Below are positions 17,829 through 28,124 of a stretch of DNA of 64,000 nt, piece by piece. The stretch is from contig JBFMAX010000002.1 of the NCBI GenBank assembly GCA_040755395.1, forward strand, positions 62,001 to 126,000, in the 5' to 3' direction. Below the pieces are notes generated by a model. That model was given only the letters and a program-made list of their open reading frames with translations. It was not told where the DNA came from and did not search any database. Source of the DNA: Nitrospirota bacterium. Its GTDB lineage: Bacteria; Nitrospirota; Nitrospiria; Nitrospirales; Nitrospiraceae. How positions within the stretch are numbered: position 1 is the stretch's first letter; every line of letters starts with the position of its first letter. The position numbers and the translations under genes were made by a program.

Positions 17829-19383
17829 GCCCGGCAAGGTCTATCTGGTGGGGGCGGGCCCGGGTGACCCGAAGCTCTTGACCCTGCGCGGCAAGGAATG
17901 TCTCGAACAGGCGGACGTGGTGCTGTACGATTACCTGGCGAACCCTGTGCTCCTCGACTATGCGCCGGCTCAGGCCGAGCGGATTTATGTCGGGCGCCGG
18001 GGCCGAGGGACGTATCCGGATCAGCGAGAGATCAATCGTCTGATCATCGACAAGGCGAACGCGGGAAAGATCGTCGTCCGCCTGAAGGGCGGCGATCCCT
18101 TTGTGTTCGGGCGGGGGGGAGAGGAGGCGGAAGCCGTGGCCGACGCGGGATTGGACTTCGAAGTGGTCCCGGGGGTGACCGCGGCGGTCGCGGTGCCGGC
18201 CTATGCGGGCATTCCGGTGACCCACCGGACGCTGGCCTCGACGGTGGCGTTCGTGACCGGTCACGAGGACCCGACCAAGGGGCCCTCGGCGTTGGAGTGG
18301 CCGCGGCTCGCGACGGCGCAGGGGACGCTTGTCTTTCTGATGGGCATGAAAAATCTTCCGACCATCGTGTCGCGGCTGATCGCCGAGGGAAAAGCGGCGG
18401 ACACGCCGGTGGCGGTCATCCGCTGGGGCACGCGGGTGAATCAGCGGACGATCGTGGGGACGCTGAACGACATCGTGCAACGAACCGAGGAGGCCGGGAT
18501 GGAGCCGCCGACCGTGATCGTCGTCGGCGAAGTCGTGCGGCTTCGGAATCAGTTGAATTGGTTCGAAAGGCGGCCGCTGTTCGGCAAGCGCATTCTGGTC
18601 ACCAGGGCGCGCGAACAGGCGGCGGAACTCTCGAACCTGCTAGCCGCCTACGGGGCAGAACCGGTCGAGTGCCCCACCATCCAGATCGTGCCGCCTGACA
18701 CCTGGGATGACCTCGACCAAGCCCTCGCCGAGTTAGACCGCTACCGGTGGTTGATCTTCACCAGCCTGAACGGCGTCGGGCCGTTTATGGCCCGTCTTGC
18801 CGAGAAAGGACGGGATGCGCGCGCCTTGGCCGGTCTCAGCATCTGTTGTATCGGACCGCGCACCGCGCAGGAAGTCGCCGCGTACGGATTGAAAGCCGAT
18901 CTGATTCCATCCGAATATCAAGCCGAGGGGGTCATCGAAGCGTTGCGGGCGGCCGGCGTCAAGGGGCAGAACATTCTGATCCCGCGTGCCGCGGTCGCGC
19001 GGGAACTCTTGCCGGAGCAACTCCAGGCCTTGGGTGCCGACGTGCGCGTCGTGACCGTGTACCGGACGGTCGTGCCGAAGGTGGACGTCCAGCATCTCCG
19101 AGAGCAATTCATGCAGCGCCGGATCGACGTGATCACCTTCACCAGCTCGTCGACGGTGCGGAATTTCAGCCGGCTTTTCGACGATCTTGCGGAGATGAAA
19201 AAGGCGACGGAAGGGGCGGTCGTCGCATGCATCGGTCCTATCACCGCGGATACCGCGCGGGAGCTTGGGTTCGCAGTGAGCATCGTGGCCGATGAAAATA
19301 CCGTTCCCGCCCTGGCGCAGGCGATTGTCCGGCATTTTATGGACGAGCGCGCGCTCGTTCATCGTTTTCATTCTACGGTCTAA
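17818..19383 (+). CDS. cobA/hemD: Fused uroporphyrinogen-III methyltransferase / uroporphyrinogen-III synthase
   Basis: 521 residues with two enzymes of the tetrapyrrole branch. Residues 1-245 are the SAM-dependent methyltransferase (VYLVGAGPGDPKLLTLRG, VVRLKGGDPFVFGRGGEE, PVTHR), leading to siroheme, cobalamin or heme d1. Residues 260-521 are uroporphyrinogen-III synthase (ILVTRAREQAAELS, DVITFTSSSTVRNF). The start is GTG 17818, with GGAGGGG upstream. This fusion occurs in several phyla. Confidence 0.95.
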   Translation: MTPKPGKVYLVGAGPGDPKLLTLRGKECLEQADVVLYDYLANPVLLDYAPAQAERIYVGRRGRGTYPDQREINRLIIDKANAGKIVVRLKGGDPFVFGRGGEEAEAVADAGLDFEVVPGVTAAVAVPAYAGIPVTHRTLASTVAFVTGHEDPTKGPSALEWPRLATAQGTLVFLMGMKNLPTIVSRLIAEGKAADTPVAVIRWGTRVNQRTIVGTLNDIVQRTEEAGMEPPTVIVVGEVVRLRNQLNWFERRPLFGKRILVTRAREQAAELSNLLAAYGAEPVECPTIQIVPPDTWDDLDQALAELDRYRWLIFTSLNGVGPFMARLAEKGRDARALAGLSICCIGPRTAQEVAAYGLKADLIPSEYQAEGVIEALRAAGVKGQNILIPRAAVARELLPEQLQALGADVRVVTVYRTVVPKVDVQHLREQFMQRRIDVITFTSSSTVRNFSRLFDDLAEMKKATEGAVVACIGPITADTARELGFAVSIVADENTVPALAQAIVRHFMDERALVHRFHSTV

Positions 19384-19399
19384 ACGGGAGGAGTGGCCT

Positions 19400-19792
19400 A
19401 TGGTGCCGGTGAAATCGTTCATGGTTCCTCGGGAGAAATTCGTCACGGTCCATCGTGACACGGATGTGCAGACGGCCGCCCGGATGATGCGGGATCACAA
19501 TATCGGCAGCCTTTTCGTGACCAACGGCAAGGACGTCATCGGGATCATCACCGATACGGACATGGTTCGGCGCGTGGTCGCCGTCGGGGCCGACTCCACC
19601 AAAACCACGGTGGAGCAGATCATGTCCGCGCCCATCGTGACGATCGAAGAAAACAAGACGTTGCTGGACGCCAACGATCTGATGGCGCAGTCCCATCTCC
19701 GTCACCTCGGCGTGACGAGGGAAGGAAAGTTGGTCGGAATGATTTCGGTGCGGGACTTGGTCGTGTTTTTGACGAATCTGCCCAGGAAGTGA
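19400..19792 (+). CDS. CBS-domain pair protein
   Basis: 130 residues made of two CBS motifs (about 8-60 and 72-126), a module that binds adenosyl nucleotides as a sensor. No catalytic domain is attached. GGGAGGAG lies before the ATG at 19400. It sits between cobA/hemD and hemB, 16 bp after the former, so it may tune the heme series; that is inference. Confidence 0.9.
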   Translation: MVPVKSFMVPREKFVTVHRDTDVQTAARMMRDHNIGSLFVTNGKDVIGIITDTDMVRRVVAVGADSTKTTVEQIMSAPIVTIEENKTLLDANDLMAQSHLRHLGVTREGKLVGMISVRDLVVFLTNLPRK

Positions 19793-19803
19793 GGGGAACA
19801 TCC

Positions 19804-20775
19804 GTGGCGTTTCCGATCCACCGGATGCGGAGACTGCGGCAAAGCGAGCCGCTTAGGCGTATGGTCCGGGAAACCGCCTTGTCGCCGTCCGATTTGGTCT
19901 ATCCGCTGTTCGTGACGGGCGGCCGGGATCGGAGGGAGGAAATCGGCTCCATGCCGGGCCAATACCGGCTGTCCATCGACTTGCTGGTCAAGGAAGCGAT
20001 GGACGTTCGCACACTGGGTGTTCCGGCCGTGATCCTGTTCGGCATCCCGGATCGGAAGGACGAGCGGGGAAGCTCGGGGTACGATCCTCACGGGATCGTC
20101 CAGCAGGCCGTCCGCGCGCTCAAGGATCAGGTGCCGGATCTCGTGGTGATTACCGATGTCTGCATCGACGAGTACACCACCCACGGGCACTGCGGGCTGG
20201 TCAAAGACGGCCGCGTTCTGAACGATGAAACCCTGGACTGCCTCCGGGCGATGGCGCGCACCCACGCCGAAGCCGGTGCGGATATGGTCGCGCCGTCCGA
20301 CATGATGGACGGGCGGGTCGCCGCCATCCGCGACGAGTTAGATCGCGCTGGTTTTCCGGACGTGCCCATTATGGCCTACGCGGCCAAGTTCGCCTCCTGC
20401 TTTTACGCTCCGTTCCGGGACGCGGCGGACTCGAGCCCGAAATTCGGAGACCGGCAGTCCTATCAAATGGACCCGGCGAATCTGCGTGAAGCGCTCCGGG
20501 AAATCGACCTGGATGTAGCCGAAGGGGCCGATATCGTCATGGTCAAGCCCGCGTTGCCCTATCTCGACGTCCTGGCGTTGGCCAGGCAACGGGTGCCGGT
20601 TCCTCTAGCCGCGTACCAGGTGAGCGGAGAGTACAGCATGATCAAGGCCGCATCCCGGGCCGGCTGGCTGGATGAAACGCGCGCGATACTGGAGTCGTTG
20701 CTGGCCATCAAACGGGCCGGAGCGGACCTGATTCTTACCTACTTCGCCAAGGATGCGGCCAAGCTTCTGAATTGA
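19804..20775 (+). CDS. hemB: Porphobilinogen synthase
   Basis: Condenses two 5-aminolevulinates. The Schiff-base lysines lie in [10 protein letters not shown] and [10 protein letters not shown]. The zinc loop reads [14 protein letters not shown]: Cys120, Asp122, Cys130. E. coli numbering gives Cys at 120, 122 and 130, so the second ligand is changed. I chose GTG 19804 (323 residues, GAGGGGA upstream) since it restores this numbering; GTG 19789 overlapping the CBS stop is the alternative. Confidence 0.95.
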   Translation: MAFPIHRMRRLRQSEPLRRMVRETALSPSDLVYPLFVTGGRDRREEIGSMPGQYRLSIDLLVKEAMDVRTLGVPAVILFGIPDRKDERGSSGYDPHGIVQQAVRALKDQVPDLVVITDVCIDEYTTHGHCGLVKDGRVLNDETLDCLRAMARTHAEAGADMVAPSDMMDGRVAAIRDELDRAGFPDVPIMAYAAKFASCFYAPFRDAADSSPKFGDRQSYQMDPANLREALREIDLDVAEGADIVMVKPALPYLDVLALARQRVPVPLAAYQVSGEYSMIKAASRAGWLDETRAILESLLAIKRAGADLILTYFAKDAAKLLN

Positions 20776-20783
20776 CGACGCGC

Positions 20784-21731
20784 ATGAAGGTCACCCGTGG
20801 CTTCGCCGCCTATACTCCGCCTCCCTATCCGGTCGTGACGATCGGGAATTTCGATGGTCAACATCGGGGACACCGGGCGTTGTTGGAGGCGGTGGTGGAG
20901 GCGGCCCGAACCACCGGAGGCACCCCCATCGTCCTGACCTTCGACCCGCACCCGGTCAGAATCCTCGCGCCTCAGGTCGAGTTACGGTTTCTGACCTCGA
21001 TGGAAGAGAAACTGGCGCGATTTGCCGAGGCGGGGGTCGGGGAGGTGGTGTTTCTGGAGTTTACGCCGGCGTTCGCCGCGCTCACGCCGGAGGAGTTCGT
21101 CAGGCAGGTGTTGTGCGAAGCGATCGGCGTCCGGGAGCTGTTTGTGGGAGAACATTTCGCATTCGGGAAAGGTCGAGCCGGGAGGATCGCGGACCTGCAG
21201 CGGTTGGCCGTCCGGTACGGATTCCGCGTGCATCCGATGCCGCCCGTCCGCATTGACGGGGAAATCGTCAGTTCGACGCGTATCCGGCAGTTGATCCAGG
21301 AAGGGGAGATGGCGAGAGCCGCGAGGCTGTTGGGAAGACCGTATGCGCTCGGCGGCGTGGTGGTGCGCGGAGAACAACGGGGCCGGTCGATGGGCTGGCC
21401 GACCGCCAATCTTCGCCTGCCGCCGGGCCGTGTCATTCCTCCAGACGGCGTCTATGCGACGAATACGATCTGGAAGGAACGAACGTTCCCCTCCGTCGCC
21501 TACGTCGGCACGAGGCCGACCTTCGGGCCAGGTGAACGGCTGCTGGAGGTCTATGTGCTGGATCAGGCTCTCGACCTGTACGGCGAGGAAGTGTCGGTGC
21601 AGTTTGTGGAGCGGCTGCGGGGGGATCAAGCCTTCGCCAGCGCGGAGGAGCTATCGGCTCGAATCGACCTGGATGTCAGTCTGGCAAGAGCCAGTCTCAG
21701 CAAGGCCTCGCAAGCGGCGGTGGATTCATGA
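20784..21731 (+). CDS. ribF: Bifunctional riboflavin kinase / FAD synthetase
   Basis: Converts riboflavin to FMN and FAD. The N-terminal adenylyltransferase half has TIGNFDGQHRGH and SSTRIRQLI; the C-terminal kinase half has GRPYALGG, GWPTAN and VAYVGTRPTFG. ATG 20784 gives 315 residues; a TTG at 20772 overlapping the hemB stop is less likely. The stop overlaps tilS as ATGA. Confidence 0.95.
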   Translation: MKVTRGFAAYTPPPYPVVTIGNFDGQHRGHRALLEAVVEAARTTGGTPIVLTFDPHPVRILAPQVELRFLTSMEEKLARFAEAGVGEVVFLEFTPAFAALTPEEFVRQVLCEAIGVRELFVGEHFAFGKGRAGRIADLQRLAVRYGFRVHPMPPVRIDGEIVSSTRIRQLIQEGEMARAARLLGRPYALGGVVVRGEQRGRSMGWPTANLRLPPGRVIPPDGVYATNTIWKERTFPSVAYVGTRPTFGPGERLLEVYVLDQALDLYGEEVSVQFVERLRGDQAFASAEELSARIDLDVSLARASLSKASQAAVDS

Positions 21732-23239
21732 AGACGAGGTCCGCGAAAGGATCGACTCCGGCCGTCATGGCGCGGCCCAAGCTGCTGCAGCGGGTCGTCG
21801 AGACGATCCGGCGAAAGCGATTGTTCGAACCCGCCCACCATGTTCTGGTCGCGGTATCCGGCGGGCCTGATTCGGTCGCCCTTCTTGCGCTGTTGCACGA
21901 ACTGGCTCCCTCGTGGAGGTTGACGTTGTCGGCGGCCCATTTCAATTACGGGCTCCGCGGTCAAGAGTCGGACGACGACGCCGAGTTTGTCGCCCATCTC
22001 TGCCGGCGTCTGAGAATCCAGTTGATCACCCGGCGGCTTGAGCTCCCCCTCCGCCTCGGCCGGCGCGGCGGTTCACTGCAGGAGCGGGCTCGCGAGGCCA
22101 GATATCGGGCGCTGGAAGAAATCGGCGACGGTCTGGGCGCGGATCGGATCGCGTTGGGTCATACGGCCGACGACCAGGCTGAAACGGTGCTGATGTGGAT
22201 GCTGCGGGGAGCGGCGACGACGGGTCTCGGAGGGATGCCGCCCATCCGGCAAGGGCTCTTTGTCCGACCCTTGCTCGACGTGAGCCGCGCGGATGTCTTG
22301 GCGTATCTGGAGTCTCGACACCTCGACTATCGGATCGACTCGAGCAACGCGCGGGCCGTGTACTTCCGAAACCGAATCCGGCGGGAATTGCTGCCCGTCA
22401 TCACGCGATTGGCGCCGAAGGCGGTCGATACTATCGGACGGCTGGCCGAGGTGCTTCGCGAAGAAAACACCTGTCTGGAAGAGTATGCCGCCGAATCTTT
22501 GGCCCGGTTGGTCAAGACCACTGCGGAGGGAACGCTCTCGGTGGATCGGAACGGCCTCCTCGCCCTGCCGATGGCCCTCCAACGGAGGATCGTCCGTTCG
22601 ATAATCAGCCAAACCAACGGAATCGGCAAACCGCCTTCCTTCGGGGCCGTGAACGCCGTGCTTGAACGGGTGGTGCACGGACGATCCGGCGTTGCGCTGA
22701 CGGTACGGGGAGCACGGGTGGCGCGGGACGGCGACCGGGTTGTGTTCCATCCCCTTCGGGACTCGAGGCCGGTCGCTCGCGGCGGCGGGCCGGACTCGCA
22801 AGCCGATGCGGGTCCGTCGAGTGAGCGGGAGGTGCCGATTCCCTCGACGGTCGTCTGGGCAAGCACGGGGCAACGCATCGAGGTCAAGTTGATGGACCGG
22901 CACGCCGCCCTGCAGATGTTGTCCGGCGCTGATCCGGCTCGGACGGCGGCCTTCGACGCGGATCGCTTCACCCATCGGCTTCGGCTTCGCGGGTGGGCGC
23001 CCGGCGACCTGTTTCATCCGCTCGGGTTGCTGGGACGACGCCGGAAATTGCAGGACTATTTCACCGATCTCAAAATCCCTCGCGCCGAACGGCGGCGCAT
23101 CCCGCTCCTGGTCGCGCCGGAGGGTATACTCTGGATTGTCGGCTATCGAGCGGATCACAGGTTCGCCGTCGGTTCGTCGACCGCGCGCGTGCTTGTGGCG
23201 ACCGTGACCGGGGACCACATGCCAGGAGGAGAGGGCTAG
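21728..23239 (+). CDS. tilS: tRNA(Ile)-lysidine synthase
   Basis: Modifies C34 of tRNA-Ile(CAU) to lysidine using ATP. The PP-loop SGGPDS is at 44-49, followed by HFNYGLRGQESDDD, the LGHTADDQAETVLM motif, and RNRIRRELLP. The C-terminal TilS_C domain (RKLQDYFTDLKIPRAERR) is present, giving 503 residues, longer than E. coli (432). ATGA overlap with ribF. Confidence 0.95.
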   Translation: MKTRSAKGSTPAVMARPKLLQRVVETIRRKRLFEPAHHVLVAVSGGPDSVALLALLHELAPSWRLTLSAAHFNYGLRGQESDDDAEFVAHLCRRLRIQLITRRLELPLRLGRRGGSLQERAREARYRALEEIGDGLGADRIALGHTADDQAETVLMWMLRGAATTGLGGMPPIRQGLFVRPLLDVSRADVLAYLESRHLDYRIDSSNARAVYFRNRIRRELLPVITRLAPKAVDTIGRLAEVLREENTCLEEYAAESLARLVKTTAEGTLSVDRNGLLALPMALQRRIVRSIISQTNGIGKPPSFGAVNAVLERVVHGRSGVALTVRGARVARDGDRVVFHPLRDSRPVARGGGPDSQADAGPSSEREVPIPSTVVWASTGQRIEVKLMDRHAALQMLSGADPARTAAFDADRFTHRLRLRGWAPGDLFHPLGLLGRRRKLQDYFTDLKIPRAERRRIPLLVAPEGILWIVGYRADHRFAVGSSTARVLVATVTGDHMPGGEG

Positions 23240-23240
23240 C

Positions 23241-23780
23241 ATGGAGCGCATCTTCGGGCGACCGATCGTGACCCAGGAGGAGATGCGCACGCGCATCAGA
23301 GAACTCGGCCGGCAGATCACCGCCGACTATGCCGGCAAGGACCTCATTCTGGTTGGAGTGCTCAAGGGAGCCTACGCCTTCTACGCCGATCTGGCCCGGG
23401 CCATCCGGATCCCGATGCGGGTCGATTTCATCGTGGTGACCAGCTACGATTCAAAAGCCAGAACCACCGGCAAAGTCAAAATGGTGTCCGACCTCACCGA
23501 GGACATCAAAGGGCGGGATGTGTTGTTGGTGGAGGACATCGTGGATTCCGGCCTCACGGTCCAATATCTGGTGAAAACCTTGGCGAAACGGAAGCCCCGA
23601 TCGATCAGGGTCTGCACGCTCCTGAGCAAGCCGGAGCGCCGCAAGGTCGATGCTCAGGTGGACTATGTCGGCTTCAAGATCCCCAACAAGTACGTCGTCG
23701 GGTACGGGTTGGACTATCAACAAAAGTACAGGAATCTCCCCTATTTGGCCGTGCTGGATACGGTTGAAGAGCCCGAGTGA
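23241..23780 (+). CDS. hpt: Hypoxanthine phosphoribosyltransferase
   Basis: Purine salvage enzyme, 179 residues. The PRPP-binding loop VLLVEDIVDSGLT is clear, and VGFKIPNKYVVGYGLDY is the family C-terminal signature. It lies 1 bp after tilS; the tilS-hpt-ftsH order is widely conserved. Confidence 0.95.
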   Translation: MERIFGRPIVTQEEMRTRIRELGRQITADYAGKDLILVGVLKGAYAFYADLARAIRIPMRVDFIVVTSYDSKARTTGKVKMVSDLTEDIKGRDVLLVEDIVDSGLTVQYLVKTLAKRKPRSIRVCTLLSKPERRKVDAQVDYVGFKIPNKYVVGYGLDYQQKYRNLPYLAVLDTVEEPE

Positions 23781-23794
23781 CGGTCCGAGCGCTG

Positions 23795-23823
23795 TTGTCA
23801 GTGCGCGAGAGACTGTGTTAACA
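23795..23823 (+). promoter_or_regulatory. Promoter candidate for ftsH
   Basis: TTGTCA, 17 bp, TTAACA, in the 87-bp gap before ftsH. The -10 box is a poor match, so this is tentative. Confidence 0.35.
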
Positions 23824-23867
23824 TTCAAAAGCTTTTTGTGCGTGGGCGCCGCCGAGGAGGGAATTGA

Positions 23868-25682
<1,815 letters not shown>

Positions 25683-25799
25683 TCGCGATCAGTGAGCGCT
25701 CCGCAACTCGCGGTCCAGGCGCCGGGTGTGCGGCGGGGCCAGCCTTCTGCTTGCGGGTCGTTCGTGCCCTGCAGGTCTCTTCGATCCAAGAAAAAAGCG

Positions 25800-26711
25800 A
25801 TGACATCCGTGCCTGCCGAGTCGTTCTCACGTGGTGAGCTGGAGATCCGGGCCAGAGATCGGGTGATCCGGTTCGACGCCGGTCCATTGATCGTCGGGAT
25901 CTTGAACGTGACGCCGGACTCGTTCTTCGACGGCGGCAAGTATGTCGATCGAGAGGCGGCCGTCGCCCACGCGGTCGCCATGGCGAGGAGCGGCGCCGAT
26001 CTTCTGGATATCGGGGCGGAGTCCTCGCAGCCGGGCTCGCTGCCGATCGACGAGGCGGAAGAGACGCGGCGCCTGATTCCCGTCGTCCAGGCCGTGTGCG
26101 ACGCCGTCTCGATTCCCGTCTCGGTCGATACGACCAAAGCCTCCGTGGCCCGCCGGGCGCTGGAAGCCGGCGCGACGATCGTCAACGACATCAGCGGGCT
26201 GCGATTCGATCGGGACATGGCTGCGGTCGTCGCCGAAAGCGGGGCGGGTCTCGTGCTCATGCACATGCAAGGCACTCCCCGAACGATGCAGCGCAATCCG
26301 GTGTATACCGATGTCGTGCAGGACGTGAAAGAGTTTTTCGCCGAGCGCATCGAGGTCGCCGTCAAGGCGGGCATCTCGACGAAGCAGATCATCCTTGACC
26401 CTGGGTTCGGATTTGGTAAGCTCCTGGGCCATAACCTGACCCTTTTGGCTCGCCTCCGCGAGTTTTCGACGTTTCGCCGTCCCCTCATGGTCGGGATGTC
26501 GCGCAAGTCCTTCATCGGCCAAGTGCTTGGCCGGTCTGTCAACGACCGATTGTTCGGGACGGCGGCCGCCGTCGCCGTCGCCGTTGCGCAGGGCGCGGAC
26601 CTGGTGCGGGTGCATGACGTGGCGGAGATGAAGGACGTGGTCAGAGTGGTGGAAGCGATTGTCAGCCGTCAGCCATCGGCCGATCCCCTCCACGAGACCT
26701 CTCCCCTTTAA
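25800..26711 (+). CDS. folP: Dihydropteroate synthase
   Basis: Folate pathway enzyme joining pABA to the pterin. VGILNVTPDSFFDGG, DIGAESSQPGS, ILDPGFGFGK and the final HDV near RVHDVAEM are diagnostic. ATG 25800 gives 303 residues; the frame is open to GTG 25692 without support. The last 15 residues are translated from a heptad repeat arm (26661 onward) and are unlikely to be part of the enzyme fold. Confidence 0.95.
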   Translation: MTSVPAESFSRGELEIRARDRVIRFDAGPLIVGILNVTPDSFFDGGKYVDREAAVAHAVAMARSGADLLDIGAESSQPGSLPIDEAEETRRLIPVVQAVCDAVSIPVSVDTTKASVARRALEAGATIVNDISGLRFDRDMAAVVAESGAGLVLMHMQGTPRTMQRNPVYTDVVQDVKEFFAERIEVAVKAGISTKQIILDPGFGFGKLLGHNLTLLARLREFSTFRRPLMVGMSRKSFIGQVLGRSVNDRLFGTAAAVAVAVAQGADLVRVHDVAEMKDVVRVVEAIVSRQPSADPLHETSPL

Positions 26712-26752
26712 TTATTAGAGGAGGAAAGGTGGGGAGTGCTGACAGCTAGGGG
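26661..26752. repeat. Heptad-repeat inverted array G (folP/glmM junction)
   Basis: Left arm at 26661-26688: GTCAGCC, GTCAGCC, ATCGGCC, GATCCCC. Right arm near 26739-26752 contains CTGACAGCTAG, complementary to the left arm. The left arm is inside the folP reading frame; the right arm ends just before the glmM ribosome site. Confidence 0.55.
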
Positions 26753-26759
26753 AGCGGGC

Positions 26760-28109
26760 ATGCGCAAGCTGTTTGGTACCGACGGAGTTCGCGGGGTCGC
26801 CAATCTGGAGCCCATGACCAGCGAAACGGCCATGCAGCTCGGGCGCGCGGCCGCCCATCTGTTCATGCGCCGCGCCGGCCGGCACCAGATCGTTATCGGC
26901 AAAGACACCCGCTTGTCGGGCTACATGCTGGAGTCCGCCCTCACGTCCGGCATCTGCTCGATGGGCGTGGATGTGCTCTTGGTGGGGCCGATGCCCACCC
27001 CTGCCATCGCCTTTCTGACCCGGAGTCTCCGGGCGGACGCGGGCGTGGTGATCTCGGCGTCCCACAATCCCTACCAGGACAACGGCATCAAGTTCTTTTC
27101 CAGCGACGGCTTCAAGCTGCCGGACGAGCTGGAAGCCAGAATGGAAGAACTGATCGTCTCGAACGAGATCAGCCACCTGCGGCCGACTGCGGAAGCGGTC
27201 GGGAAAGCGTTCCGGATCGACGACGCCGAAGGGCGCTACATCGAATTCGTGAAACGTTCGTTGCCTCGTGACCTGGATTTCCAGGGCGTCAAGGTCGTCG
27301 TGGATTGCGCCAACGGCGCCGCGTACAAGGTCGCGCCGACGGTGCTTCGCGAGTTGGGCGCGACGGTCGAGGTCATTGCCAACAAACCCGACGGGATGAA
27401 CATCAACGCCGGCTGCGGCGCGGTCTATCCTCAACTGCTGCAGGAGGCCGTCGGCCAGCATCGGGCCGACATCGGAATCGCGCTCGACGGCGACGCCGAT
27501 CGCGCCATCTTTGTGTGCGAGCGGGGACAGATCATCGACGGCGACCACGTGATGGCGGCGTTGGCGCTCGATCTCGACGCGCGCGGACAGTTGGCCAAAC
27601 GCACGATCGTGGGCACGGTCATGAGCAACTTCGGGTTGGAGCTCGCGATGGCGAAGGCGGACATCGCGCTGGTGCGCGCGCCGGTCGGTGACCGATACAT
27701 TCTGGAACGCATGTTGGCCGACGGCTACAACTTCGGGGGCGAACAGTCCGGGCATTTCATTTTCCTCGATCACAACACCACCGGCGACGGGCTCGTCTCC
27801 GCGCTGCAGGTGCTGTCTCTGATGAAGCGCACCGGCAAACCGCTGTCGGAACTGGCCAAGGTCATGACGGCGGTGCCCCAGGTGCTGCTGAATGTTCGCG
27901 TGAAGGAGAAACCGGATCTCGCGGGAATCCCGGCGATCCAGCGCGCGATCGAGGCCGGCGAAGCCAAACTGAACGGCGCCGGTCGCGTGCTCGTCCGCTA
28001 CTCGGGGACGGAGCCGGTGCTCCGAATCATGGTCGAGGGGGAACACGACTCCCTGATCCGGGAAGTGGCCGACCAGCTTGCAGCAGTCGTTCAGGCGCAT
28101 CTTGGATAG
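26760..28109 (+). CDS. glmM: Phosphoglucosamine mutase
   Basis: Converts glucosamine-6-P to glucosamine-1-P for UDP-GlcNAc. [13 protein letters not shown] opens the protein; the phospho-serine is in [12 protein letters not shown] (Ser101); the Mg loop is LDGDADR; the C-terminal RYSGTEP binds phosphate. ATG 26760 with GGGGAG upstream gives 449 residues. UDP-GlcNAc would also feed the polysaccharide locus downstream. Confidence 0.96.
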   Translation: MRKLFGTDGVRGVANLEPMTSETAMQLGRAAAHLFMRRAGRHQIVIGKDTRLSGYMLESALTSGICSMGVDVLLVGPMPTPAIAFLTRSLRADAGVVISASHNPYQDNGIKFFSSDGFKLPDELEARMEELIVSNEISHLRPTAEAVGKAFRIDDAEGRYIEFVKRSLPRDLDFQGVKVVVDCANGAAYKVAPTVLRELGATVEVIANKPDGMNINAGCGAVYPQLLQEAVGQHRADIGIALDGDADRAIFVCERGQIIDGDHVMAALALDLDARGQLAKRTIVGTVMSNFGLELAMAKADIALVRAPVGDRYILERMLADGYNFGGEQSGHFIFLDHNTTGDGLVSALQVLSLMKRTGKPLSELAKVMTAVPQVLLNVRVKEKPDLAGIPAIQRAIEAGEAKLNGAGRVLVRYSGTEPVLRIMVEGEHDSLIREVADQLAAVVQAHLG

Positions 28110-28124
28110 ACCCCGATCGCGCCG

